Source: Gamarada debralockiae (lineage: Eukaryota > Ascomycota > Leotiomycetes > Helotiales > Hyphodiscaceae). Taken from it: 64,000 nucleotides of DNA. The DNA lies in contig NXFV01000020.1 in the NCBI GenBank assembly GCA_002803225.1, positions 124,001-188,000 of the forward strand, given 5' to 3'. Of this stretch, positions 1 through 11,850 are shown one piece after another (position 1 is the stretch's first letter; every line of letters begins with the position of its first letter). The position numbers were made by a program, and so were the translations under genes. The notes under the pieces were generated by a model that worked only from the letters and a program-made list of their open reading frames with translations, did not search any database and was not told the origin of the DNA.

Positions 1-130
1 TATGTTCGTTTATGTCGGTCATATACTCTCGAAGAATACCGGTCCTTTTCTTCTTCACCTTGATATCTCTGTTCCACTTCTCGCACGCTATGTTGTACCG
101 GTTGACAAAAGCTAATACTCTGTTCACTAG

Positions 131-2040
131 GGGATGAACGTCCGTGTCAACGTTGCATAAAACGAGGTCTGGCGGACGCTTGCCAAGATGGTGTTAGAAA
201 GAAGGCAAAATATCTTCACGATGCGCCTCCCGAAGCTTTGCGACCCGTTCTAGGTCCAAATTACAATCAAGTCAACAACGGCAGATCGAACAATAATGGG
301 CAGTCTACAAATAGTACCTCTGTCTCGGACACTTCTCCTGGACTCAGCGGTGGATTCTTTTCGCAAGCCGATACTTCTCCCACATATCAAATATTCGCAG
401 GAAATCAGCAAAATCCAATGCCGCCTCCTTTACAAACAAGACTGTCCTATACAAGTCAACAATCACCTCTTTCGCCAACATTCCAAAACCCCAATCGTCA
501 AAATTCGATGGGTATGTCGGTACCACAAGTATCAAGCGACGTTCAAAATACATTCTTCGATCCGAGCAACCCCGCGTTGTTCAACTTCGATCTCGAGGGC
601 TTGAACTTTGGGAATCATTACGGTGCTTTGGAATTTGGGATGCTGGGACACATGTCTTCTGGAGCAGCAGAAACCCCTCCCAAAGATCCCAACAACGGTT
701 CGATTTCCTCCATGAGCGAAGTCAATTTCAATGGAGGCGTTTTTGGGAACAACATGGCTCAATACGGCCAGATGTACTCTCAAGAGATGCTTCCGGATTT
801 CGTTGGACTTAACCGACAAGACAGTGGCCAGATGTTTCCCAATACTGTCCACCACGGCCTTCCACATGCCTACGCAATTGCCACAGGACCTGCGAGCCAT
901 CACAGTCCGAGTACAGATGCTAGTCCATCAGCGAGCATAGAATACCACAGTTCACCAACGACGAACACGTACACTCCAAATACTACACCTCATCCTCCTT
1001 CTGCAGCTGCACATCGTCCTCCGAAACGCCAGGATACGAAAACTTCTGGAGGACCCACTGGGAAATTCGGACCTACTTCAGTGCTTGGCAAACGAACACG
1101 CGACCCTTCTTCTATCTATGATACCGTTCACGAACCTTACTCTTACACGACGGGCTTCCACAGTCTCACAGCGTTCCTCCAACGGCGATTTTCCGCCAAC
1201 AAGACGCTGCGAATCGCCAAGTCGCTAGCTTCTATCCGACCATCCTTTATCTCGTGCACGAAAACATTGAACCGCCAAGATCTCATTTTCATGGAGAAAT
1301 GTTTCCAAAGAACGCTTTTCGAATATGAAGAGTTTATGCTCAATTGCTGTACACCTACTCTAGTGTGTCGTCGAACAGGGGAAGTTGCTGCCGTCAACAA
1401 GGAGTTCACTCTCCTGACGGGCTGGAAGAAAGATGTTTTACTGGGCAAAGAGGCGAATCTCAACATCAATACGGGCAAAGCTAGTTCTGGAGACGGCGGC
1501 TCTGGACCGGCGAGTCTAGGAAACACAGGTCGAGCAGGCCTCTCATCGCCTCGAATACGACCATTGACAATCGGTGATGGCTCGAAAGAAGGACGCCCGC
1601 AACCAGTGTTCCTGGCTGAGCTGCTGGATGACGACAGCGTGATTGAATTCTACGAAGATTTCGCGCGGTTAGCGTTTGGCGATAGCAGAGGAAGTGTCAC
1701 GACACGATGCAAGCTGCTGAAATACCAGACAAAAGAAGGCGTCGAAGGTTCACCCGAAGAGAAAGAACAACCGAAGAACGTGAAGAAAGAGGTCAGTGGT
1801 GGTATTGGGGGGATGGGGAATCGAGTCCGTGAGATCGATGGTGAGTATGGGATTGGACGGCTGGAGAGGGATGGCAAGATGGATTGTAGTTATTGTTGGA
1901 CGGTTAAGAGGGACGTTTTTGATATTCCTATGTTGATTGTTATGAACGTAAGTCTACCCCCTGCCTCTATACCACCTCTTCAACCCTTCCATGTAAGATG
2001 GAGCTTTGGCTAACGGACCTAGTTCCTACCTTGCATCTAA
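131..2040 (+). CDS. acuK: AcuK/ERT1-type gluconeogenesis transcription activator (5' end missing)
   Basis: Nuclear Zn2Cys6 regulator of gluconeogenesis and carbon-source use, with a PAS-like domain. The visible exon opens at 131, after an intron ending TTCACTAG with a CTAAT branch site. It begins inside the zinc cluster (DERPCQRC, then ADACQDGVRKKAKYLHDAPPEAL), so the first cysteines lie left of the window or upstream of this intron. A long Gln/Asn/Ser/Pro-rich linker follows, then the family's conserved block (RIAKSLASIRPS, DLIFMEKCFQRTLFEYEEF, CRRTGEVAAVNKEFTLLTGW). A second intron at 1948-2022 (GTAAGT..CCTAG) restores the C-terminus FLPCI before TAA. Family assignment rests on these conserved blocks. 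AcuK and AcuM paralogues are similar; the end fits AcuK best. Confidence 0.88.
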
Positions 2041-2523
2041 AGGAAAGCTCTGGCGCGGGTACACGGTAATGGAATTGCATGGCAATGGAGTGATGGTTTG
2101 AAATGGGATGGCAGGAAGATGGAACCAGCTAGCTCTGGGCGGCGTTCTGGATTTTGCTCTACGATGGGTGTGGAACTTGTGCATGGTATGAGGGCAATTA
2201 TTGAAGCTATTCGCTCGTGGACATAAGAATTACTGGAAAGCATTAAAAAGAAAACTATGACTGCTATTGAAGTATAACTGGCAAATTCGATAGCCCCTTT
2301 TCGAGAACTTCCAGCCTCGCCATAAAGACGGCGGGATGTGGTTCCGCCATCGGCTTGATTCTGACCCGCAGCTCAGCCTTGCTTACACATCCATAAAACC
2401 TCACCCCGCCACCACTCTTTCTCTAAAGTTCTGTGACTCTTGCAACCTCCAATACGACCATCATTTGTCCTCGACACACCAAGCCAGCTTCAGGCGTAAT
2501 TAACGAAAACAAGACAAGACACA
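2041..2523. other. Intergenic: acuK 3' end and FMN1 promoter
   Basis: No coding signal seen. The stretch just before 2524 is pyrimidine-rich and A-rich, as in fungal 5' leaders. Confidence 0.5.
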
Positions 2524-3193
2524 ATGCGACCCGATGGCCCCCGTCCAACGATAATAGGCCCCGACTCCGGTCCTGAGCCTCCATTTCCACTGCGCATGAA
2601 AGGGAAGGTGGTTTCTGGGTTTGGAAGAGGCTCGAAAGATGTTCGTTTCTACCAGCCGTTCCACTGTCTCCAGCTCTATCCTCAATTCAAGGCCCAATGC
2701 CTTTATATGACAATCAAGCTAACAACTTTCCCTGCAGCTCGGTATCCCCACAGCCAACATACCAGTCGACAACGTATCCTGGATCTCAGACGCCCAAAGC
2801 GGTGTCTACTTCGGCTGGGCAGGCATCCAACTACCTCCCGAGCATCCTGACTGTTCAACCCCATCCATCAACCCTAATCTCCCGGCAGCCAAAGCAGCGG
2901 AAGGCTACCGCATCTATCCTATGGTAATGTCAATCGGCTATAATCCGTTCTACAAGAATACGGTTAGGAGCGCAGAGGTACATGTGTTGCATGAGTTTCA
3001 AAAGGACTTTTATGGGAGCGAGATGGCGATTAGCATTTTAGGGTTCATTAGGCCGGAATATGACTATGTTAATGTGGAGAGTCTGATTGAGGATATTAGG
3101 ACGGATATTGAGGTAACCAAGACGAGTCTTAAGAGGGAGGGGTGGGAGAAGGGTGCGGGAGATCCGTATCTTTGGGGTGAGGAGGCTGCTTGA
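2524..3193 (+). CDS. FMN1: Riboflavin kinase
   Basis: Phosphorylates riboflavin to FMN with ATP, the first step to flavin cofactors. Two exons, 2524-2640 and 2738-3193, joined across an intron with a GTTCGT donor, a CTAAC branch site and a TGCAG acceptor. The product is 190 residues, the usual size for a monofunctional fungal enzyme. It starts MRPDGPRP and shows the flavokinase signature: [15 protein letters not shown] (ATP/Mg-binding PTAN), [21 protein letters not shown], then EVHVLHEF and GFIRPEYDY near the end. There is no FAD synthetase domain. Reading frame and intron phase agree exactly. Confidence 0.93.
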
Positions 3194-4416
3194 GCGTTGG
3201 GGAGGATGGGAAGATATGAGTGATGGGAGAGATCTTGGACGAAGGAACTGACTATAAGATCGAGGAGAGGATGCTAGCCGGGGAGATATCGATTGACACA
3301 TGATTTCCTTGTGGCGTGGCGCTCGTGGGATAGATATCCGACAGACATAGAACGAAGACGCGATATAGATGGCATGGAGTACATGACCTGGTTACACCAA
3401 TCCTCGTCGCCCTTTTTCATCATCCAAGCGACTCGACTCCCGACTGATCGCTTTCTTGAGCAAATCCCCTCACTGGACTCTCGACCCCTCACCTCAACTC
3501 CCACCAGCCCCTCATCTATTAATACTTGTCCGCACAAAACAGTTCGTTCCGAACTGCGTAGGTGCATAAAACGGCTATCCACGTTCCTGGGAGGGTGCAT
3601 AGGTATCCGGCTGCTACAATAGCCGGGGGGGGGGTTGGATTTGGTGAGCTTCGTGAAGCGAAGGAGGGCGAAATTCACGAGGCGGGTGGACCCGTCGCTA
3701 GAGTCTTGGCGTAAATTGCTTAATGCGAGGCACAAATTATGGGAGATGGATGAAAATGGCAACTTCACAACCGCTTGGAAAGGGACAATAATTGTTCAGA
3801 TGAGAAGAAAACATCAAGCAGTTTAGGAAGTATCTCTATCCCTCAGATCTGGCTGCCTCGGATGTTTTTTGTTGTGCCCCTAACCTCACATCAAAGCCTC
3901 CCAACCTCGCTCGCTTCCAGCCTCTTATCAGAAACCCAGAAAAATGAGTGGCAGGGCAACGCGGAATAAAAGAACAACACCTTCGAGTCAGATACCGTTT
4001 TCTTCCTTTCTTCCATTCCACATCTGAACACCATCTTGATATCCAAATTCGCATTGGCCTGTATTAGCGACTATTTCCGACATATTACGACCTAACAACG
4101 ATTCACGATTGCGATAACACAAGGCTGTCTGTTTACTTTTGCTGTGAAACCTCAGCCTCGTCCTGTCTATTCACCCGTAAGTGGTCGACGCCCTCCTCTC
4201 AGCACTCTAGGTGAATAAATGGCTGACATATCTCAATAGAAGACTCAAGACCATTATCTCTCCTAAAATCCGGCTCTCATACCTTCATCAACCGAAATCA
4301 ATCGGGATTTTCCTCTGCCACCGAGATCCCCCAACCTCCTCACAACTCACCTCTGATCTCAAATCCACGACCACCGTACCTCTCCTCCTCCTCGATCACA
4401 CAAATAAACCGCAATC
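3194..4416. other. Intergenic region with a G10 run and a 5'-UTR intron
   Basis: No convincing protein gene. There is a run of ten G at 3625-3634. The downstream part is CT-rich and carries a canonical intron, 4177-4239 (GTAAGT..CTGAC..AATAG), which reads as a 5'-UTR intron of the small gene at 4417. Confidence 0.5.
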
Positions 4417-4575
4417 ATGGTCCAAGAAAACGACGTCATAGCAATCATAATTATTATCCTCTTCTTCGTCCTCGCCGTCATAGCCTTCGGCATATACAGA
4501 CTCGTAGAGATAGCTCGAGGACAAGGCAGCAGCAGCACGGGGAGTAGTGGAAGTAGGAGTTTGGCGGACGATTGA
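4417..4575 (+). CDS. Small single-pass membrane protein, 52 residues
   Basis: ORF of 53 codons with stop TGA. The N-terminus MVQENDVIA is followed by one strongly hydrophobic helix (IIIIILFFVLAVIAFGIY, about residues 10-27) and a short Ser/Gly-rich tail, SSSTGSSGSRS, ending LADD. That layout suggests a one-pass membrane miniprotein with a basic and serine-rich tail. Support for its being a gene: an A at -3 of the start (AATCATGG), a long CT-rich leader and a well-formed spliced intron in that leader (4177-4239). Function is not known to me. It could be chance, but the helix plus the leader intron argue against that. Confidence 0.5.
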   Translation: MVQENDVIAIIIIILFFVLAVIAFGIYRLVEIARGQGSSSTGSSGSRSLADD

Positions 4576-5186
4576 CGACATTTTTACTTCACACACCTTG
4601 ACCACCTTGACCACCGACTTTGGAGTCTGTACCACTTCCGCTCGGGCTATCGAGCCTTGGGTAAGACTATACCTGAGAAGAAAAGAGCATATGCGTTCAA
4701 TACCTTGGATTGTTTGAGGGATTGAAATTTTTTGGAGAACGGAGGAGATTCCGTAATGATGGAATGCTTGGAGATTATAGCTACGAATTTTGGATGCTTG
4801 ACATGAACATAGATGTATATATAGCATAGCTTTTTGGCGTTTTAATATGGGTGTAACGCCTAAGGATTGGATATTAAATATGATTATTATCAACCGACCT
4901 ACCTTTCCAACCAGTTTCTGAAGTCAATCAGAAGAGCGCAAATTTGCCAGAGGGGAAATAAATGGTGTTGCTTTTGATCCGGCTGTGACGCCCATGCAAG
5001 ACGAGCATGGATCCACGTCGAGCAAGGCTGCGAGCCTCACTCACCAACCTCAAAGTTGAGTACCGGTAACTGACTACCATTACCACCCGGCAATCCAACA
5101 CAATCTCTCCACTCCAAGTCGCGCCAATTTGCACCCTTTCGTTCGTCGCCGACTTTCCTTGTTCTGGAACACATCGCCTCGTCGCG
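4576..5186. other. Intergenic
   Basis: AT-rich 3' region of the small gene followed by the leader of the next. No gene recognised. Confidence 0.4.
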
Positions 5187-6303
5187 ATGTCTGGTCTCGA
5201 AGTCGTAGGCCCGGTACCCGGTATCGTCTCCACTTTCTCTGGCGTAGCATCCTATCTTCAAGAACGCAAGAAACGAAGAAGAGAAGATTGTCGAAAACAT
5301 ACGAAGAAAATCGGCTTCGAAGCTCGTTGGCCATGGGTCCTCCACAAGTGCAAGGAGAATATGATCATGATTTCGCGAGACTGGGGCAGCAGTTTGCTGT
5401 TGGTGATGGTACGTTTCCTTACATCTTTGATCATTGTCTCCAGTCGGATCTCGATGTTGTTCGAGTGGTTTGGAGTGATCCAGAGAGATTGCTAACGGGT
5501 AGTGTGCTTGTAGACATATCTCACACCGCACTTGCAATGGTCTTGATCAATATGCAGCAGAAGATGATAGGGACGCTACAAGCCGTTCTATCCTCTCAAT
5601 CGTCGACACCAATCTTCGATTGCCAGGCTATGATGGCACTGTCTGATGCCTCCCGACTTGATGCCATCGCTGCATTGGCACAGCAATATCAGCGATTTGT
5701 AGCAGCTGCACCTATAATCACCAATCCACTGCCGACGATGTACCCAGCACCTACACCAAATCCGGTGCCCGCACCTGTAAAGCATGCGTATAGCGCTATA
5801 TGCAACACCAATATGGCCGCGACAGACACAACCGCTCAGAACGCTTTGAATACGGCTGCATTTTGGTGGGAGTGGGACGCCTATACTGAAATTTATTCCA
5901 ACGCACCATTCTGTCTCGGCGGCCTTCAGCTATTGGAAAATAACAATGAGGAGCGTTTCGGCAAAGATACATATCATTGTTCTCATTACTCCTTCGTCTC
6001 CGACGTAAAACCCATATCCTGGGCCCATATGTGGGACAACGAGCAACTACGGGCTTCTGCCCTACGTTTTATAATCGCGCAGCATCTTCGAGGGGTGCCT
6101 TTACTGGGAATTATGGCTGTACGATTTGTTGGGAGAGGATACGTTGTCGAACTGATCAGGTGAGTTATTATGACTTGGCTGAGCATCTGATTTGGTATAT
6201 TGGGGAGGGTGCGAGGATTCGTAAGGGCGTGAATTGGTTGCAGAAGAGACAGAGGGATTGTGGGAACGTGATATGTAATGGGGTGCACTGCAAGGTGCCT
6301 TGA
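5187..6303 (+). pseudogene. Uncharacterised fungal protein, reading frame broken twice
   Basis: The N-terminus MSGLEVVGPVPGIVSTFSG then ASYLQERKKRR resembles the leader of fungal STAND/ankyrin-type proteins. After the Lys/Arg run near 5275-5290 the protein-like frame continues one frame over (GPPQVQGEY, FARLGQQFAVGD). No intron of workable size fits there. A clean intron at 5410-5514 (GTACGT..CTAAC..TGTAG) joins AVGD to ISHTALAMVLINMQ, followed by a Pro-rich linker and a C-terminal block (WAHMWDNEQLRA, LRGVPLLGIMAVR). At about 6160 the frame breaks again: ELIR ends at TGA, while the next frame carries YYDLAEHLIWYIGEGARI and runs to 6303. This is either a decaying gene or two one-base assembly errors. 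Function unknown. Confidence 0.5.
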
Positions 6304-6999
6304 GGGAACGGCTGGACATCCAACTTAAGTCTAGATACTTAGGAGGAGAGGTCTCTATGGATGAACTTCCATCTCATTTCTGCAGTAGCTAGTGATGAAT
6401 ATAAAGAGAAACTGCTTTGCAGAATGAGCCTCGAGAGAAACAAGACACATGAGAGGGATCATCGGAAGGAGTGCAGGGAGTTGCTTCAAAAGCATAGTGC
6501 TATAGACTCCCCGTTGCAACAATTAAGCACAAGACTGCCGGGAGGCATGGTCAAAGTCGCAGTTCTACCACACAACAGTTTCCACATTCTAAGTGAGCAC
6601 ACTAGGGACTTCCCAAAACTTGAGCTGAACCTCAGTTGATACTCAAACACTCTCAATTCTCCAACGCGCATTCTCAGATGCGTTTCGTCCCTCTGTCCAC
6701 ATGAAACACCTCCTGTGATCTCGATCAAATCTGACCTCATGAATAGACGAAGCTGTGCTCTACCCATCCTCAAACCAGTTTGAGTCTAATCTCTCGCAAA
6801 TTTCCAATCAGTCTTGACGATATTCGTCGCCATTGGCATGTACGGGCTTCGGACTTTAGCGCCAAGATCAAGGCGACTTCCTCTATAGAGTTAGAGAAGA
6901 ATCAGGATATCTCGTCCGGACTCATAGTTCAATCGCCAATAGCGAGTCGGGGGAGGTGAAATTCTGGATGGGCCGTAACAAGTGTGTTTCCGGAGAAGG
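6304..6999. other. Intergenic
   Basis: No supported gene; only short overlapping ORFs without recognisable motifs. Confidence 0.4.
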
Positions 7000-7454
7000 T
7001 TATGACAACTTCTCAACCCACGCCTCTCTATACCATTGTTGAACATCCTTCTCTTGTTTCTCCAGCTCATTCGAGAACTTCTCTTCCTTACCTAAAAGTA
7101 ACATGACTTTCTCATACTCTCCGCTATTATGATCCCTCCTACTCATAAAGGTCCATCCCAATTTCCCTTCAGCTTTCACGCTTGGCACAAATGTAAGGTG
7201 ACTCTTACAATATTTATAATTGCAAGAACGTATCCATTCCACGAGTTGGTCTTTCAAAAGGAATCTCTTAATCTCAAATGGGAACTTGGGTTAACAGTGA
7301 ATGATGTTTCTGCTAAGTCGACTGGGCCTTTGAGTTTGAAGTGGACATCGTAGAAAGCTTTACACGTGACTCTAAGGCACGCTGAAGCATATCGATCGAG
7401 GTATCGAACAATTTGAAAAAGGAGTTCGGCTCTTTGTTCGGGGCGTTTGAACAT
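7000..7454 (-). pseudogene. F-box-like protein fragment, frameshifted
   Basis: On the minus strand the first part, MFKRPEQRAELLFQIVRYLD then ACLRVTCKAFYD, resembles an F-box helix set (leucine-rich, with Arg-Tyr-Leu-Asp and Cys-Lys-Ala-Phe). It ends at a TGA at 7254-7256. The adjacent frame continues at once with LKDQLVEWIRSCNYKY and a charged C-terminus ending at 7000. One base pair change at about 7255 would join the two, so this is either a pseudogene or an assembly error. F-box proteins are substrate adaptors of SCF ubiquitin ligases. No substrate domain is recognisable here. Confidence 0.4.
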
Positions 7455-8505
7455 AGTCGTTTTGCTAGGCTTTTGGTTGACTTTGGGGTCCGTCGGCAGG
7501 TGGCTGGATTTCGGATCCGTGTTGGGGTTGGGAGGAGTGTTATTTGATTCATCTCAGCTTGCACTTCGGGATGCTCGCGGTTTGTTATCGGCTGCAGTAT
7601 TCCCCTGATCTATATACTCAGACGTTGTCCCTGGAACATCACTGGGCAACGTTTGGAATTTTGGAGATAACAGAATGAAAATTTGGCGAGTGGGACTTGG
7701 ATGAGTCCAGGTCATCTATCAGTCCACAAATTAATCCTGCTTGCTAGTGCCATGCCACGATGAGACTCTGGCAAAGAACATCAACAAGATAAACCTTTTC
7801 TAAAGCGTTGTAGAAGCCTTGGAGAAAATTGTGAAGTTGTATAGAAACATTTATTGAGGCAAACTTTGCCAAGCGCGGTTTGAATAAGGTGCTGAGAGTG
7901 ACTTGATATGGTAATATTGCTGATCAGGAGCGTGAAACTGGATGGTAGCAAGCAAAAAAGGCCAAAGGGATGGAACACCTAAGAAGTGAAGAGATTATCC
8001 GCGATATATTAGAGAATCGGTGGCAGATCACTTGATCGTTGAGGCAAACCTGAACGTTTTGTCGGATGCAACAAGGCTCATAGTTGAGGGCGAGAGTGAC
8101 GAGGCTCTGAGCCATGTACACCCAAATATAGGGAGAATGGTCACGATTCATTAACCCTCTATCGCATTACAGAGTCCCGCAAAGAAAGCCGATTCTTTCT
8201 GTACACTACAAAAGAAGCAGATATGATATCAATCCGCCAGACCAAACCTGCCAGATGACGCCAAACCCGCTCCGTCCGATTCTTTCTTTGCCAGACCAGA
8301 ACATAAATGGAAAGTAATGACCGAGTGACATGTATGCATCCGAGACAAAGGAAACTTCGCTGTCCTAGTATGCATATTACCCTTGCTTCCTTACAAGTCT
8401 TCGTTTGCATACCCTATCCATTCTTACGCATTCAGAAACGCTAAAGCTATCTTCATTCATCTCTCATCCCGTCATATCAACTTGTATCTCAAGTATCATA
8501 GCTGT
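7455..8505. other. Intergenic, including the cdc2 3' region
   Basis: No gene supported. Short ORFs on both strands lack motifs. Confidence 0.4.
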
Positions 8506-9649
8506 TTAGTGGAAGCCGTTGGTTGCCCTGGTAAATGTCGGCCCCAAGCCTCGACCGGAATATGCAGCGCTGCCCTCTTCAAAATATGGGTGTTGACAAG
8601 CCTGCTTAGCGGAAATACGACCAGCTGGATCATAGACGAGCATCATTTCAAGAAGGTCGAGTCCGCGATCGTCGAGGCCGGTGCAGAGAGGTGCGTGCTC
8701 GTCTCGCTTCCATTTGGGGAACGAGGTCTTGAAGTCGGGAAAACAGGTCTTGTCGGAGACGCCAGGCCATTCTTGTTCGGTAGGAGTACCTAGAAGCCTG
8801 CAATTTGTGTTAGCGAACGGGATTCACGTTGGGAAGAGACACCCACTTGAAGATCTTAAAGATTTCATCGATCTCAGAATCTCCGGGGAACAGGGGCTTT
8901 TTTGTGCACATCTCTGCGAAGATACATCCAACAGACCACATATCGACACCAGTAGAGTATTGACGACCACCAAGAAGGATCTCCGGCGCACGATACCACA
9001 ATGTGACCACCTCGTGTGTGTAGGTTCGTAGGGGTACACCGAAGGCGCGCGCAAGACCGAAATCCGCCAATTTGAGGTTACCCTCCCGATCGATGAGCAA
9101 GTTCTGTGGCTTGAGATCGCGGTGCAGTATTCGGTGGCTATGGCAGTATCTGACACCCTCGCAAAGCTGGCTCATGAACTTCTTGACCATCGCGTCGCCC
9201 AAGCCAAGTCGTCCCAACTCCGGACCAGAACCCTCAGGCAAAGCCTTTCCACGTCCGCCATCGCTCACCGGGAGAGACTCCATGTACTTCTTCAAGTCAA
9301 GGTCAAGGAATTCGAAGACCAGGTATAGCTTGTGGCCATCTGCGTGGACAATGTTGTAGAGTTGCACGATATTTGGGTCTTTCATCTCCTTCAGCAGGGA
9401 GATCTCACGAATGGCGGTACTTGGGACTCCTTCATCTTCTGCCTCAAGGCGGATCTTCTTGAGGGCGACGATTCTGCCCGGATGTAACAGGTCGCGGGCC
9501 TTGTAGACAACACCGTAGGTACCTAGACACGTTAAAAGTCAATCAGGGGACCCGCGTTTGTCGCGTGAGACATTGGATGATTCTTGGGCGATATCTGAGA
9601 GTTTTGACGAACCTTCTCCAATCTTCTCTAACTTCTGGTAGTTCTCCAT
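8506..9649 (-). CDS. cdc2: Cyclin-dependent kinase 1 (Cdc2/NimX)
   Basis: Master serine/threonine kinase of the cell cycle, acting with cyclins in nucleus and cytoplasm. Three exons: 9649-9613, 9522-8847 and 8797-8506, giving 334 residues. It starts [20 protein letters not shown], so the glycine-rich loop with the inhibitory Thr-Tyr pair is split by intron 1. Also visible are VALKKIR (ATP lysine), PSTAIRE (cyclin-binding helix), [17 protein letters not shown], the activation-loop Thr in [10 protein letters not shown], and [19 protein letters not shown] Gly-rich insert of about 25 residues sits after KKYMESLP; such an insert is usual in filamentous ascomycete Cdc2. The gene diverges from the AlkB gene at 10444. 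Confidence 0.96.
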
Positions 9650-10443
9650 GATGGAAGATGTTTGTTGCTGTGTTCAAAAGAGTGTGGAGGACTAATTCAT
9701 GCAAATAAAATCTGATTTGCGATGCTAAGCGGGGCGGTGAAGAAAGGGGCAGGTCTGATTCACTATGGTAGCATCTGGGAAGTAGAAAAAAAGGCGTCAA
9801 GTGCTGAAGAGTGAATATGAGCTTCAATTATCGAAATCGAAGGTCGAATTAGTCGTGGGGATCCCGGTCCTTTGTGTTGTCGAAATTGTCGTTGTGTTGT
9901 TCATCTGAGTAAACAAAAGTTGGCGCCGAAGTCAACAGAGCGGAACGCGCCAAAGCGGCGGGTCGGGCCTCGCTAAAAATTTAAGGTCGCCAGGAACGCG
10001 AGATACAGTACAGTATTAGAAATCTTTTTCCACGTGAATTCCATTATAGTCCTCAGAGTCATTCACTGGAGAAATTCAATGCAGGACGGCCAAGAAAGTC
10101 GGATACTGCATATTGACCTGCGATTCTTGAGTACCTCTGGCGGTTTCGTCGATTGAACTCTCCAGTATCAGACACCCATCTAGAATTACTCACCACGTTT
10201 GAGTCATTCTTCACATCCACCAAGATATCCACGAAGCCGAATTTTGTCTTCAATCCGCAGATTTCAAATCATTCAAGTGATATGAATGATTAGAAATTGC
10301 TCGGAATTCGGGGGGTTTGAATCGTCAATGAGCCGTCCAGGCACTTGGATTGAGCATAAGAACAGTTCCAAAACCTGTTCATCACTCCTTGATCTATCTA
10401 TCAGTCACTCATTCAAGCTGGGTGTATTTCGTGCGCACGCAAG
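9650..10443. promoter_or_regulatory. Divergent promoter region between cdc2 and the AlkB-like gene
   Basis: About 0.8 kb between two divergent starts. It holds GC-rich cell-cycle-like motifs on the cdc2 side: TTGGCGCC at 9920-9927 (E2F/SBF-like) and AACGCG at 9944-9949 and 9995-10000 (MCB core-like). Motif reading only; no binding is shown. Confidence 0.35.
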
Positions 10444-11850
10444 ATGGACGTATCATCAAATACTGTACTACCAACGCCCAAAGACCCGCCTCAGATACAG
10501 AACGTCAAGACCTCTAATATTCCACATGATGGGGACCTGCTCATGGGAGATGTTGCCGCAAAACTCGACGTTGCAATAAAGCTCACCATGGCACAGGATC
10601 CACACAAAGCGCCACCTCAGGAGCTGAAAGATGTATTCAAGAAATTGCGTTCCATTAGGGATAAAGATGACCCTCGCATAGCGGCTCACCGGATCCTAGA
10701 CTTTAGCATTGACCAGCCTACGGAGTCTGCAAGGAGAGTATTGTTCCCCGATAGGACATTCGACTGCTTTCATTCTCAGACTCCTATCACTCATCCAACC
10801 ATGCTGGGAAACCCGCTATCTCCTACATATTTCTATACTGCCGGTGGCGTACCTGGTAGGCATTTCATCCCACCCTCTGTGCACTGTTGAGGCTACTAAG
10901 TGGGATGTCTCGGGGCTATTTTCCTTTCCATATCAAAGAATTATCTGACATGAACCAAGGTGTCGCCATTTTTCCGGAAATTCTTTCTCCGTTAACTCAA
11001 CGAATCCTCCTGGACAGACTGCTACATCGAGATCTCTCAAATCCGCAACACCAGACCAATCTCCATCTCCATTACGATATCTCCTATCTAGATAACGGCC
11101 AATCCTTGTTCACGACCTCGCCATCAGATGTCTTGTTCAAACCGAAGGATCCCAATGTTCACAAGGAGCTCACCATGATGCAGGTTCTCCAGAGAAAGCT
11201 GCGTTGGATGACGCTTGGAGGCCAGTATGACTGGACGAATAAGGTGTATCCTGCAGAGGCTCCTCCTGAGTTTCCGCCCGACATTGCCAACCTTGTTCGC
11301 GGCCTCTTCCATGGTATGCTGGATCCTCAGGCTGCCATTGTCAATATATATTCTCCAGGCGATACGTTGAGCTTGCATCGCGACGTTAGTGAGCAAGTCG
11401 ACCAGCCACTGGTCAGCATCAGCCTCGGATGTGACTGCCTCTTCCTCATCGCTGTCGAAGACGATACAGAGGAGGTTGGGTTCAAACATGCTGTCATTCG
11501 TTTGCGGTCTGGGGATGCACTTGTCAGTATGTATCTCCTCTTCCACTCGATGTCACCCCACTTCCGAGTTTTATCTTGTACAGATTGTCTTGGGACTTTA
11601 GATCTAATCAGACTTAACCCTAGCTCTCCTTTACTTCCCCTTTTTAGCAGATTCTGACTTCATGATTTTCACAGTGATGGGCGAAGGTCGCTTTGCTTGG
11701 CACGGCGTTCCAAAGATCTTTCCTGATACCTGCCCTGCTTACCTGGAAAGTTGGCCAAACGACTACACAGGTCGGGATGGGCCAGTTTCTCCGTGGGATG
11801 GCTGGATGAAGAACAAACGGATTAACCTCAACGTTCGCCAGATGCGATAG
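10444..11850 (+). CDS. AlkB-family 2OG-Fe(II) dioxygenase (ALKBH1-like)
   Basis: Oxidative demethylase of alkylated nucleic acid, using Fe(II) and 2-oxoglutarate. Three exons: 10444-10855, 10960-11526 and 11675-11850, giving 384 residues. Intron 1 is less certain: a GTAGGC donor with two possible acceptors, of which I chose the one giving VPGVAIFPEILSP. Catalytic features are visible: SLHRDVSE (HxD iron ligands), GRFAWHGVP (distal His) and RINLNVRQMR (the RxxxxxR oxoglutarate clamp). LLHRDLSNP and the length of the N-terminal extension fit the fungal Abh1/ALKBH1 group. That group acts on tRNA or DNA; the substrate here cannot be told. Confidence 0.88.

Noticed and set aside
3293..3826. Plus-strand ORFs of 109 and 63 codons after FMN1
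   Set aside because: No motifs or consistent splice signals; treated as chance.
5129..5186. Upstream ATG giving a longer single-frame ORF for the gene at 5187
   Set aside because: That start yields an Arg-rich sequence without resemblance to anything, whereas MSGLEVVG in the other frame is family-like.
8847..9522. Gly-rich insert in CDK1 as a novel feature
   Set aside because: Inserts of this kind after the KKYMESLP region are normal in filamentous ascomycete Cdc2/NimX.
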